NCBI GenBank assembly: GCA_016647705.1
Contig: CM028335.1
Location: 18,206,905 to 18,270,904 of the forward strand
Length of the DNA: 64,000 nt
Source of the DNA: Eucommia ulmoides
Lineage: Eukaryota; Streptophyta; Magnoliopsida; Garryales; Eucommiaceae
Reading direction: 5' to 3'
This document shows, piece by piece, positions 1 through 10,782 of the stretch. The position numbers were made by a program, and so were the translations under genes. The notes under the pieces are model-generated. The model was not told the DNA's origin and did not search any database. It saw only the letters and a program-made list of their open reading frames with translations. The stretch's first letter is position 1. Each line of letters opens with the position of its first letter.

Positions 1-713
1 TCATACAAACGGACTCTATTTATATGCGCACTTATTTTCATCCCAGACTCACAATTCTCCACTACTTCCTACATATCATTTTCTATTACGTTTGCTATAT
101 CTACAAGTTTCATAAACTTTTGCTCTACCTTCCCGTCAATCTAGAATGTACTACCTTCTCGTCACAGTTTTCTTACGTTTTTAGTTTCCAACCAATATAA
201 TTCTCTTTTTTAATATCATTATAAGATACCTTTCATATTGCCTAGAAGATGATGCTATATTTTATTTGAATGTCACTTCGTATTCCAACTTAAATGTGTT
301 CTTCTATACTATCTACTATTTTAATAACGATTTATTGGATGACTTATTGGGTGCTACTGATAGTTATCTCATCACCACGTAATACAGATATAGTTGTTTC
401 TTAATTAAAATCTCACATTTCCAACTATTAGCACTCCCATAATCGCGATCCACCCATTTTCACCACCAACAACACAACACCACTCAAATCCGCCAACTGG
501 CAATATCACCATCACTACCTGTCAACAAGACAACCTTCCATGCACCATGCTAATGCACTAACTAATGTAATGAAAGAACTAACACTCACGAACCGAACTA
601 ACTTATTGACACCCTATCTCATGTCCCCTACTGACTAGACGACTGGTACGTCCTCCTACCTTATGGTCTTCTACTGACAAGACCACTGACAAGTCTACAA
701 AACCCATAACCTA
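1..713. other. Gene-free flank, possible Ty3 leader relic
   Basis: No reading frame of any length is convincing here. The block from about 420 to 713 is C/A-rich and lies just inside a candidate primer binding site on the minus strand, so it may be the 5' untranslated/gag-proximal part of an old minus-strand Ty3 element. No gag motif was recognised. Confidence 0.3.
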
Positions 714-725
714 GACTCTGATACC
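714..725 (-). other. Candidate tRNA-iMet primer binding site
   Basis: Read on the minus strand, the 12 bases are TGGTATCAGAGT, matching the complement of the initiator-Met tRNA 3' end at 11 of 12 positions. On the plus strand it is followed within 5 bases by TGTCATACCCC (731), a start often seen in plant chromovirus LTRs read in reverse. Together these suggest the leader/LTR border of a minus-strand element. Confidence 0.45.
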
Positions 726-840
726 AAAATTGTCATACCCCACCACGGACACCCGTCACCATCGGGCCGGCGTGACGTCGACGTGACATCACTTGACTAA
801 TCAACTTAACTACTGCAATATACAAACTTTTATCTACACG

Positions 841-844
<4 letters not shown>

Positions 845-870
<26 letters not shown>
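845..870. repeat. (AT)n microsatellite
   Basis: About 13 AT dinucleotides in a row. A shorter TA run lies near 2019-2031. Confidence 0.9.
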
Positions 871-874
<4 letters not shown>

Positions 875-1389
875 AATTCATACTATAGGGATACATTTGT
901 CCCAAACATAGAAACAATAAATAGAACTCATGAACCTCCCCTAGGTTCATCATTTGACAGCTCATCTCAAATTCCTCTCGTATGACTCCAATGCCTGACC
1001 CGCGTAACTGTAACTAGTGCCAGTAGGGGACCAACCGACTCTTATCTACTCCACCTGCGAGTGTAATAATTCATATCTACAACATTTAAATGGATCAAGC
1101 GTAAGTATATAAACAACACGTAGCTAGTAAAATTCTCCATAATATAAGCAGTGAAAATAAACCAATAAGTATAAGTTCCATTCAAACCCATCTAGTATAA
1201 AATAATACCATTCATCATAATAAATAATAAATCACCCAATATAAGTAAAACACCACATCTCAAAACACCACTCCACCACAACACACACTGGCCAGCTATA
1301 GTGATCGTTTTAACCTCACGATCGGGAGTTGCAACAGTACCGTACCATCCCTAAGATATGCCTTCCTAGCGAAATAAACAGCGCAGTAT

Positions 1390-1607
1390 AATCCACACCC
1401 TTATTATGGGGAGAAATATCCACATCCCTTACTGGAAGAAATTCACACGCCTTACGGAGAGAAATATAATCTACACCCCTTACGGGGAGAATATCCACAT
1501 CCATTCCGGGAATAAAACTATGGCATCGTCCAAATCAACAATATCGTCAAAAATTCACACCCCTTACAGGGAGAATATAATCTACACCCCTTATAGGGAG
1601 AAATCCA
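1390..1607. repeat. Minisatellite, about 26-bp unit
   Basis: About seven degenerate units, each of the form (C)ACACCCCTTACGGGGAGAATAT. The first four and the last two are adjacent; an unrelated stretch of about 45 bp interrupts the array near 1515-1555. Most units carry a small palindrome (CCCC-TTA-CGGGG), so each could fold into a short hairpin. Confidence 0.75.
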
Positions 1608-2404
1608 TAACATCATCATCAAACCACAAATCTATAACAATCGTCTAATCAATATCGTCAATCCACATCGTCAAATCACAAATCTCAACCTTCATTTCCA
1701 AAACCGATTTAATTAAAAAATCATATTTTTCACTTTCATCTAAAAACCCACTAATTTTCAACAAAAATCATATTTTTCACTTTCTTTTTAAAATACCAAC
1801 TGATTTCAGCAAAAATCATTTTTTCCACCTTTGTTTTAGAAAATTAGGCATTTTTTCGCTCTCCTTTAAAACCACAAAATCCAACAAATCATTTCTAATC
1901 TTTTTTTTTTAAAACCAACATAATTCAACGAACATTCATTTTACCAACTCACTCAAAACCTGCTTGATCCATATAATTTTAAAAGTATCTAATTTAAAAT
2001 ACAACCATTTTTCATCATATATATATATATAAAAATAGTTTGATAAGAAGACAATACACTCACCTGAATATCCGATTTCGTAAACTTTAACCAACTAGCC
2101 TCAACTAGAACTCCGATACCTGCAAACCCAATGGTGACAAGGCCTAAATTAATATTTTATGTAAACATAACTTAATCATGAATTGTAGACCCTAAATTTC
2201 ATAATTTCCTATTGATAGGCGTAAAATACATATCTAATTCTAAACCGAATTTGCCAGTTTTCGAGTATTTTATTGAAGTTTGAATATATTTTTAGCTGTT
2301 TTTATTAGTCAGGAGTAGGGGTGTAAACAATCGACAAACTGAGCGAAATGGTGGAGAAAAGGGTAGCCAAAAAGATGGAAAAAAAAAAAGGTTTCAAAGA
2401 ACAG

Positions 2405-2840
2405 CGCAAATCCGCCTAGGCGAAGTTTCCACCGCCTGGGTAGAAATTCATCAGAAAGTTGCAAACACTGAGAAGTTGAAATCCGCCTAGGCGAAGTTTC
2501 CACCGCCTAGGCAGAAATCCGTCAGAAGGTTGATAGCGTTGAGAAGTTTAAATCCGCCTAGGCGAAGTTTCCACCGCCTAGGCGGAAATTCATCAGAAGG
2601 TTGCAAGGGCTGAAGTATTGAAATCCACCTAGGCGAAAATCCGTCAGAATGCTGAAAGTGCTGAACTGCTGGAAGAGCTGAACTGCTAAAAATCCGCTAA
2701 GGCAAAGTTTCTACCGCCTAGGCGGAATTCCATCAGAAAGAAAGAAGTGACGAAGTTAGTCCTCCGCCTAGGCAGAATTCTAACCGACTTAAACTCCGCC
2801 TAGAAAAAGATTCTACCGCCTAGGCAGAATTCGCAGAACA
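2405..2840. repeat. CCGCCTAGGCGG repeat cluster in 5' LTR
   Basis: About six repeat units of 70-85 bp. Each has the core AATCCGCCTAGGCGAAG followed by TTTCCACCGCCTAGGCGG, then TCAGAAGGTTG and CTGAAG-like spacers. The two CCTAGG-centred halves are mutually complementary, so every unit can form a stem. The same array recurs in the 3' LTR (about 13775-14210) and in variant form at 9740-10130. Confidence 0.9.
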
Positions 2841-2880
2841 GGCTAAAATATCTGTTTAGATATTTTTGAACCCCTAGGCC

Positions 2881-2888
2881 TATTTATA
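2881..2888 (+). promoter_or_regulatory. Candidate LTR TATA box
   Basis: TATTTATA lies about 970 bp before the LTR end, with an identical copy at 14261-14268 in the 3' LTR. Transcription would start roughly 30 bp downstream. No experimental start is implied. Confidence 0.5.
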
Positions 2889-3354
2889 CCCCTTTCCCAC
2901 GTCTGAAAAGTGGAATGGTTAAACCCTAACCCTAGTAGAGAGTTCTTAAGCTATATTTTGAAGATCAAGAAGGAGATTCATCACTCGGACAACAAATGAT
3001 CACTTGCGGATCGATCATTAGCAACAGTAAACCGTTTCACTTTCAGATTTGATCGTTTCTCTCTTGTTTTTATCTTTGTAATCACTTTTTCATATCTAAG
3101 AATGTTGAATCCCTCTTATTTTGTATGATATATGGCTAAGATCTTGTAGTAGTAGTTAAATGTTACTTAGGTGTAGTTGAAATCATGTAATTGTTAAGTT
3201 GAATGAATTAATGTTACTTTAATATGTTGTTTGTCTAAATTCGATTGTGTTTACCATTATTCTTGATATTATGCTTGTATTGATAAATCGAGAATACGAG
3301 GTTTGACACTCGGGAGAGGTAACCCCAGATTCGGACTAGGGTAAATACAAAGTG

Positions 3355-3387
3355 ACGTTCTAACGACCCGGGAGGGCGTTAGAACGT
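3355..3387 (+). other. Conserved LTR hairpin
   Basis: ACGTTCTAACG and its exact reverse complement CGTTAGAACGT (11-bp perfect stem) surround an 11-nt loop. The stem and loop are unchanged in the 3' LTR (14735-14767) although neighbouring bases differ. A second stem CTTCGT-TGAC-ACGAAG follows at 3454-3469. They lie downstream of the putative TATA box and would be in the transcript leader. Confidence 0.7.
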
Positions 3388-3861
3388 ATACAATCTATAA
3401 CGTTGGCTAAAGACTCTTGCGACCTAGGGTCGTAAAGGCGTTGAAGGGGACTTCTTCGTTGACACGAAGTCGTGTAATCCCCCTTCTTACACTCGAGAGA
3501 GGTAGCGGAGGAGTTATCGATAAAGAGATTGTCGGAATAGATAGAAAACCATTATAGCTAACTTAATGACGTCGATCATGCATTATGTGAAAGAAATTAA
3601 TACCTAAGTAATTAGTGTAATTAAAACTAACCTAATAGTTGTCGTTTATCTTAGTATATTAAATAGAAAACAAACAAATTATGATTAGTTAAGATAATAT
3701 GAAACTATTTAAATCACAATACTGAACCGAATTACACGTCATTCCCAGTGGAACGATATCCGATCTTAAAAGATCCATTATATTAAAACTAGACCTTGCA
3801 TACTTGCGAATAGTCAATACCACGAGGACGATGATTGTGAATCCTCGTGCATACAAGTTTT

Positions 3862-3878
3862 TGGCGCCGTTGCCGGGG
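3862..3878 (+). other. tRNA-Asp primer binding site
   Basis: TGGCGCCGTTGCCGGGG begins 7 nt after the LTR end (3855). It is complementary to the 3' end of plant tRNA-Asp, the usual primer of Athila-lineage elements. It marks the start of minus-strand DNA synthesis. Confidence 0.9.
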
Positions 3879-4015
3879 AATGGCAAGGTGTTTTTCAATT
3901 AAGTTGATATTGTGATCAAGTAGTTGAATGTTAATCACAATAATTCTTTTGCTTTTAAATTTTATTCAATTCATTCATTTGTTTATTTGATTTATTTATT
4001 TGACTTAAGCAGTGC

Positions 4016-5622
4016 ATGCAGCGTAGTCAACGCATTGGTAAACAGAAAGAGGAAAAAGCTACCGCTATGGCCGAGGGACGTGAAAATGTTCCACAACCAC
4101 CGGAGCTACACGCACTTCAGCCTCCGGAGCAAGAGAGGCTACAACGAGTCCTTAGGGATTATTATCGGCAACTAATGCTGGATAACTATTCAGGGATCCG
4201 GAGGCAGCCGATCCAGGTAAATAACTTTGAGTTGAAGCCCGCCTTAATTAATATGGTTCAGTAAAACCAGTATGGCAGGAATCTTCACGAAGATCCCAAC
4301 GTCCACTTGGTAACCTTTCTCGAGATCTGTGACACTGTCAAGATAAATGGAGTTGTCGAAGATGTCATACGGTTGAGGTTATTTCCGTTTTCTTTACGAG
4401 ATAGAGCAAGGGGTTGGTTTCAGTCGATTCAACCGGGGAGCATTAATACTTGGGAGGACCTTGCACAAAGGTTCCTCACTAAGTTATTTCCACCTTTGAA
4501 GACTTCTCAACTCCGAGGCGAGATTGCGCAGTTTCACCAGAGAGACTTTGAGCTGTTGTTTGAGGCATAGGAGAGATTCAAGGACCTATTGAGAAGGTGC
4601 CCCCAACACGGGTATCAAGATTGGTTTCAAACCCAATTATTTTACAATGGGTTGGATAACCAAACTAGAACAATAGTTGATGCAGCCTCAGGGGGATCGT
4701 TGTTGTCCAAAACCCCTACCGAAGCAAATGCATTATTGGAAGAAATGACGGCTAACAATTATCAATGGCCAAATGAGAAGAACACGGGAAGACGGGTCTC
4801 TTCTATCCAAGAATCTGACCATATTGCAACATTATCGGCCCAAGTGTCCAAGCTCTCGGATCAATTGGTCGCCATGTCTACAAAAGACGCTTTGTCGAGT
4901 CAAGGGGAGGAGATAGCAGCAAGTTGTTCTCAATCTGGATTGGATAATAAGTTCGAGGAATACCATTTTCTAAACAATCGTGCCTACACTTTCAGGCCCA
5001 CTACTAACATTCCGACTCATTACAATCCTGGACTTCGTAACCATAAGAACTTCTCATATGTGAACAATCAGAACACTTTATGGCCACCTCCGGGCTATGG
5101 AAATCAATGCAATCCAATCGTCAAATGCAACAACCACCAATGCATAATCCAAAGTCAAAGTTGGATGAAATTTTGGGTTCGTTTATGAAGGAGACTCAGA
5201 CTATGATGCGTGAGATGCATAACCGGCTAAACAAACATAAAACACGGCTGGACTCGATCGATACCACTTGTACAAACACCAACTCCACGGTGAAGGCTTT
5301 AGAGACTCAAATCGCGCAGCTTGCTAGGGCCATCCAAGAGCAACAAAAGGGGAAGTTTCCAAGCAACACGGAAACCAACCCTCAGGAATGCAAGGCGATT
5401 AAGTTGAGGAGCGGAAGAGACGTGGAAGTGAGCAAGCCTATGGAAAACGAGCCAGGAGTGAGTCGTGAGTTTCCTCATGATGAACCAAGAACAAGTACGA
5501 CGGATGAAGTTGAAGTAAAAACTGATGAAAGAGAAGAGAAGACGAGTGAAGACTTGAAAGGGGATAAGAACCAAGAGAAAGTTGAGGAGAGAAAAAGAGA
5601 TGAAAGGGTGATGCTGGGGTGA
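4016..5622 (+). pseudogene. Athila gag (broken)
   Basis: Capsid/nucleocapsid polyprotein region. From the ATG at 4016 one frame runs to 5188 with in-frame stops at 4262 and 4568. A second frame (5080-5622) overlaps the first by about 109 nt and continues in the frame used by protease. The core WFQSIQPGSINTWEDL (about 4415-4465) followed by RFLTKLFPP is the typical Ty3 gag signature. The downstream part is Gln/Asn-rich and then charged (Glu/Lys). The 4568 stop (TAG) lies where relatives usually have Trp. No intact CCHC zinc knuckle was seen, as is common in Athila. The frame switch near 5080-5188 could be decay or a former frameshift site. Confidence 0.85.
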
Positions 5623-5694
5623 GTAACATTTTCAAAGAATCCACCGATTCTAGTAACCCCATTTCCATATCCTCAAAGATTCCAAAGGAGGAAG

Positions 5695-6753
5695 TTGGAT
5701 GCCCAATTTGAGAAATTTCTTGAAATTTTCAAGAAAATCCACATCAACATTCCTTTTGCAGATGCATTGGAACAAATGCCCAACTATGACAAGTTCTTAA
5801 AGGACATCATGACAAAGAAGAGGAAGTTGAAGGATTACGAAACGGTGAAACTAACGGAGGAGTGTAGTGCAATACTACAAAGAAAGTTGCCTACCAAATT
5901 GAAGGATCCGGGTAGTTTCACAATTCCGTGTACTATTGGGAAATCTCATTTTGATAAGGCGCTTTGTGATCTTGGGGCGAGTATTAATTTGATGCCTTCT
6001 TTCGTTTATCGGAAGTTAGGACTTGGGAGTGCAAAGCTGACAATGATCTCTCTTCAGATGGCGGATCATTCGTTAACCTATCCAAAAGGTATCATTGAGA
6101 ATGTGCTAGTGAAAGTAGATAAATTCATATTTCCAGTGGATTTCGTTGTGCTTGAAATGGAAAAAGATAGAGAAATCCCGATCATCCTAGGAAGACCTTT
6201 CCTTGCAACGGGAAAGGCCTTGATTGATGTGCATAATGGAAATCTGACGTTAGGAGTGAATGATGAAGAGATAAGGTTCAACATTTTTAGAACTATGAAC
6301 TTTTCGAATAAACCTCCCAATTGCAATCGAGTTGATGTTGTGGACTCTTGCGTGAGGGAATTATTTCTTGCAAATATAGAGATGGATTCGTTAGAGCATA
6401 CTCTCATAAATTCCTTATCTATGGGGGATCTTGGTGAGGAAGGCTCTACCATGGAACTCGAGGTTGTAGACTACGTGCTGATTTTGGATGCTCAATCTAA
6501 AGACGTAGAAGATCCTATTTATGTGGCGAAGATTGAAGAAGTTGAAAACTCTCCCGAGGAATCAAATCCGCCTCACGGTGGATTATTACTCAAGCAATTA
6601 TCGGAACATCTTCGGTATATCTTTTTGGGAGAGAATTCAACCGATCCGATTATAATTTCATCAACTTTGACAGAAGAAGAGGAGAGTAAGTTGCTGAGAA
6701 TCTTGAAGAGGCACCGATCCGCTTTTGCTTTGTCTATTTTGGATATCAAATGA
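5695..6753 (+). pseudogene. Athila aspartic protease region
   Basis: This open stretch is 352 codons in the pol frame; its first Met is internal, not a true start. The active-site motif is LCDLGASINLMP with the catalytic Asp at residue 92 (5968). DLGA instead of DTGA/DSGA is normal in this lineage. A second conserved block, IPIILGRPFLAT, follows near residue 162. The C-terminal third (about 230-352) is the acidic linker leading to reverse transcriptase. The frame ends at TGA 6751, then continues in the same frame into RT, so gag-pol was one polyprotein interrupted by point mutations. Confidence 0.9.
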
Positions 6754-6762
6754 ATTAGCCCC

Positions 6763-8259
6763 TTGGTTTGCATGCATAAGATTTTGATGGAGGATGAGTT
6801 CAAACCCTCCATTGAACATCAAGAGTGGCTAAATCCGGCTATGAAGGAAGTGGTGAGAGCGGAGGTGTTGAAGCTCTTGAATACGGGAATTATATATGTT
6901 ATATCCGATAGTGAGTGGGTTAGCCCGGTACAAGTGGTGCCCAAGAAAGGTGGTATGATGATGGTGAAGAATGATAAGGATGACCTTATTGCTACACGAA
7001 CCATCATGGGATGGCGTGTGTGCATTGATTATAGAAGATTAAATAAGACGACGAGGAAGGATCATTTTTCTCTTTCTTTCATTGACCAAATGCTAGATCG
7101 ATTAGCCGGATATGAGTACTATTGCTTTCTTGACGGCTATTCAGGTTACAATCAAATAGCAATTGCACCGAAGGACCAAGAAAAGACTACTTTCATATGC
7201 CCGTATGGAACGTTTGCTTATAGACGTATACCGTTCGGCCTTTGCAATGCACCGGAAACCTTTCAACGATATATCATGGCAATATTTTCTGATATGGTGG
7301 AAGAGAAAATGGAAATCTTCATGGATGACTTCTCAGTCTTCGGGTCGTCTTTTGATCACTGTCTCTACAATCTGGCGCTTGTTCTTGACCGATGTGAGGA
7401 GAAGAATTTAGTTCTTAATTAGGAGAAGTGTCACTTTATGGTTAAAGAGGGGATTGTCTTGGGTTATCGAGTCTCTTCCAAAGGGCTTGAGGTAGACCGA
7501 GCAAAGATTGAAACGATTAAGAAGCTTCCACCACCGATTAATGTGAAAGGAGTTCGAAGTTTCTTGGGGCATGCCAGCTTTTACTGGCACTTTATTAAGG
7601 ACTTCTCAAAGACGATGAAACCGTTATGTCACCTTCTTGAGAATGATACTTCATTTGAATTCAATGAGATTTGCATGGAGGCGTTTAAGGTGATAAAGGA
7701 GAAGTTGATCACGACTCCAATAATGGTCGCTCCGGATTGGGAGATGCCATTTGAGATAATGTGCGATGCGAGTGACTATGCAGTTGGCGCGGTGTTAGGC
7801 CAACGGAAGGAGAAGATCTTCCGCTCAATTTATTTTACAAGTAAGACATTGAATGATGCCTAGGAGAATTACACCACGACTGAGAAAGAAATGCTAGCGA
7901 TGGTCTTTGCTTGTGATAAGTTCTGGTCTTATATTATTGGGTCAAAAGTGATCGTCTACACGGATCACGCGGCTATCCGGTATTTATTTGCAAAGAAAGA
8001 TGCCAAGTCGAGATTGATAAGGTGGATTCTTCTATTGCAAGAGTTTGATGCTGAAATAAGGGATAAAAAGGGGAGTGAGAACGTTGTTGCTAACCATTTG
8101 TCGAGGTTGATTCAAGAAAACGTTGGTGAGGAGTCTAGTATCACGGAAGTGTTCCCTGACGAACACCTATTTTCAGTTGAAAATGCACTTCCTTGGTATG
8201 CGGACATTGTGAATTATCTTGCATATAACGTGTTACCACCTAAGTTGACGGGAGCCTAA
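6763..8259 (+). pseudogene. Athila reverse transcriptase and RNase H
   Basis: Three same-frame blocks (6763-7422, 7438-7863, 7891-8259) are separated by single stops at 7420 (TAG), 7861 (TAG) and end at 8257 (TAA). RT motifs seen: CIDYRRLNK, FLDGYSGYNQI, CPYGTFAYRRIPFGLCNAP, and the catalytic FMDDF (Asp pair at about residues 188-189 of the first block). The thumb/connection follows (SFLGHASFYWHFIKDF). RNase H begins with MCDASDYAVGAVLGQ (about 7760-7804) and continues with VYTDHAAIRYL and the lineage signature RWILLLQEFD. The 7420 stop replaces a codon that is normally Trp and the 7861 stop one that is normally Gln, both single transitions. The encoded enzyme could not be made intact. Confidence 0.92.
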
Positions 8260-8379
8260 AGGAAGAAATTTTTTTTTGATGCAAAGTATTATCTGTGGGA
8301 CGAGCCATTGCTATTCAAGAAATGTGCTGATCAGGTGATCCGGAGATGTGTTCCGGAAGAGGAAATGGCTAGTATTCCC

Positions 8380-9432
8380 TACCATTGCCATTCATCACCT
8401 TGTGGCGGCCATTTTGGTGCGACTCGGACAGCATCGAAAGTACTTCAATCAGGTTTTTACTAGCCTTCTTTGTTTAAAGATTCATATACATTTGTGAAAA
8501 CTTGTAATAGATGTCAAAGGGTGGGTAACATATCGAGAAGGCATGAATTGCCATTGACTTAAATTCTTGAGCTTGAGTTGTTTGATGTGTGGGGCGTAGA
8601 TTTCATGGGGCTATTTCTGCCGTTATTTGGCAAGGAGTATATTTTTTTAGAGGTGGATTATGTGTCTAAATGGGTCGAGGCCGTAGCAACACCCACCAAT
8701 GATGTCAAAGTGATTTTGAAGTTCCTTCAACACAATGTCATGACACGGTTTGGGACACCTCGAGCCTTAATCAATGATAAGGGAACCCACTTTTGTAACA
8801 AAATGTTAAGCGCTTTGTTGGCAAAGTATGGGGTTAGACACAAGGTGGCGCTACCATATCACCCACAGAAAAATGGCCAAGCTGAAGTTTCAAACCGAGA
8901 AATCAAGCTAATTCTGGAGAAAACGGTTCATACTAATCGCAAGGATTGGGCGGTGAAGTTTGATGATGCTTTATGGGCTTATCGCACGACTTTTAAGACA
9001 TCGATCGGCATGTCGCCGTATCGATTGGTATTTGGAAAAGCGTGTCATTTGCTCATTGAATTGGAGCACCTTGCATTCTGAGCGATTAAGAAACTCAACT
9101 TTGACATAAAAGCTTCTGGTGCGCAATGTCTCCTCCAATTGAATAAAATGGAGGAATTCCGGCATGAGGCTTATGAGAATGCCAAGCTTTACAAAGATAA
9201 AATGAAAAGGTGGTATGATAAAATGATAGTCCGGAGGACGTTCAGTCCGGGCCAACAAGTTCTATTGTTTAACTCAAGGCTGAGACTCTTTCCCGGAAAG
9301 TTGAAGCCCCGGTGGTCTGGACCGTTCCGGATCAAGCATATTTATCCATTTGGTGCTATCAAGCTAGAAGGCGAAGACGGACGAACTTTTCGAGTCAACG
9401 GGGAACAGATCAAGCACTACTTCAAGGATTAA
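8380..9432 (+). pseudogene. Athila integrase
   Basis: An N-terminal HHCC-type finger is readable at about 8380-8520 (H...H then CNRCQR) but has a stop at 8461. The core (8578-9081) carries [17 protein letters not shown] and QAEVSNREI; the last two acidic residues, Asp67 and Glu103, are separated by 35 residues, giving a preserved DD35E triad. A C-terminal block at 9139-9432 (PGQQVLLFNSRLRLFPGKL, RWSGPFRI) is the usual DNA-binding tail, separated from the core by TGA at 9079. It ends at TAA 9430, closing pol. The core is readable without stops, but the full enzyme is broken. Confidence 0.9.
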
Positions 9433-9739
9433 GAGCGAGTTGTGGAGAACATCTCCCTCGTTAAAGGATAGAGTCGGAATTCATAAACGTCCATGCTAGG
9501 GACGTAAAACCAAGCAACATCTTTTGATATGTTATCGAGGGTAACGAACATTCCCAACTTTTGTATAAATTACTTTCTGGAGATCGTACTGATCTCATAA
9601 TACTATTTTTTGTGGTGAATTGATGAGGTTAGATACTTAGGATTGATTTGTCTGCTAAAACTCGTTTGAGGAACGAAGTGGAAGTAAGAGGTGTAGAGCA
9701 AAAATGTGAAAACCTGAAGAAATACAACCAAAGTCCTCA

Positions 9740-10130
9740 CTGGCGTAAATTCGCCCAAGCAGAAAAACCATTTTCCAGGCGAAAACTGGACAAAAGGCTG
9801 AGAAAACATACTGGCGTAAATTCGCCTAGGCGGAAATAGGAAGAAAGAGTCTGAATTTCTACACTGCCGTAACTTTGCCTAAGCAGAAAAACCACCGCCT
9901 AGGCTGAAAAATGAAGAAAGGCTGAGTTCCTACACTGGTGTAAATTCACCCAGGCAGAAAACCCACCGCCTAAGCGGATTTACAACAGAATTAGGGATTT
10001 CACATTGGTGTAAATTCGCCCAGGCAGAAAAACCACCACCTAGGTGAATTCACACCAGAAGGTTTTTAAAAAGAAAAAGGCGCTACTTCGCCTAGGCGAA
10101 AAAACCTCCGCCTAGGCGAAGTCGCGACAG
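9740..10130. repeat. Spacer repeat array after pol
   Basis: About four to five units of 80-90 bp with the pattern CTGGCGTAAATTCGCCYAGGC...AAACCACCGCCTAGGCGG. It is a diverged version of the LTR palindrome cluster. It lies between integrase and the third ORF, inside what would be the intron/leader of a subgenomic ORF3 transcript. Confidence 0.85.
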
Positions 10131-10782
10131 TCCTATTTTAAAACGCAACAGTCCTCTTCGCAAATGGCACTTCCCTCCTAAAATTTTCAAGAAACCTCTC
10201 AACTTCACTATCCCAAATCCATTCCTCCCTTTAAATATTCATCCTACATTGCCAAAAACTTAGATTTTCACCAAGAATCTTCGTCCAAACGTGGGATTCC
10301 TCTTCCCATTTTCAAAAATTAGGGTTTAAACGGTGAAACAGTGCGAGATTGCCATCCTCAAGTGATTTGATCAAAAAATTTCAACAAGTAAGTGTCAATG
10401 AGCCTATTTTTCATTTAATTGTTGAAATATATGCTTCATTTGTTCATTTATTTCAAAAATCATTGGATTTGGTTAGAACCCTAAACCCCTTTAAACCCTA
10501 GATTGCGGTTTTCATGCTATTTGGGATTTAGGAATGATTAATGGTAAACCCTATCATGTTTTTGTGTTGATACACAATGTGAATCATTTATGTTACTCTA
10601 CATTGAGACAAAAATGTGATTTGGTTTTGGTTGGTGGGATATCTTGTGAAATTTGTATTGTTTGGCTTTGGTTGGCATATGTTTGATAAAATAGGGCATT
10701 GTGTGTTCGCTGACAAGGGTTTGAATTGCGTGCTCTATTGTTATTATTGTGGTTGGTGTTGTGATTGTGATTTATAGGCAAA
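10131..10782 (+). other. Noncoding spacer before ORF3
   Basis: AT-rich stretch without a frame. It includes GAAGATTCTTG-type and GGTTTAAAC motifs but nothing clearly recognisable. A run ending TTTATAGGCAAAATG just before ORF3 could serve as a splice acceptor (ATAG/GC) for a spliced ORF3 message. Confidence 0.4.

Larger units (their letters stand above)
731..2207 (-). mobile_element. Probable decayed Ty3 LTR (minus strand)
   Basis: The segment begins TGTCATACCCC next to a candidate tRNA-iMet primer site and runs up to the Athila insertion at 2213 without any coding potential. It holds an AT microsatellite and a minisatellite. The partner LTR lies outside the window, so the far end cannot be fixed. 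It could instead be ordinary intergenic DNA beyond the first few hundred bases. Confidence 0.3.
2213..3855 (+). repeat. 5' LTR of Athila element
   Basis: Begins TGATAGGCGT and ends GCATACA; matches 13578-15235. It contains a TATA-like box (2881), a cluster of CCGCCTAGGCGG-type palindromes (2405-2840), and two conserved hairpins in the downstream half (3355-3387 and 3454-3469). The small ORFs inside it are not shared convincingly as proteins and are taken as noncoding. Confidence 0.95.

Noticed and set aside
2405-2840. Regular palindromic repeats reminiscent of a CRISPR array
   Set aside because: They lie inside a plant LTR, the spacers are themselves repeated, and there are no cas genes.
3862-3878. 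tRNA-like match
   Set aside because: It is the complement of the tRNA-Asp 3' end only (primer site); no cloverleaf. The same applies to the tRNA-iMet matches near 725, 33935 and 49715.
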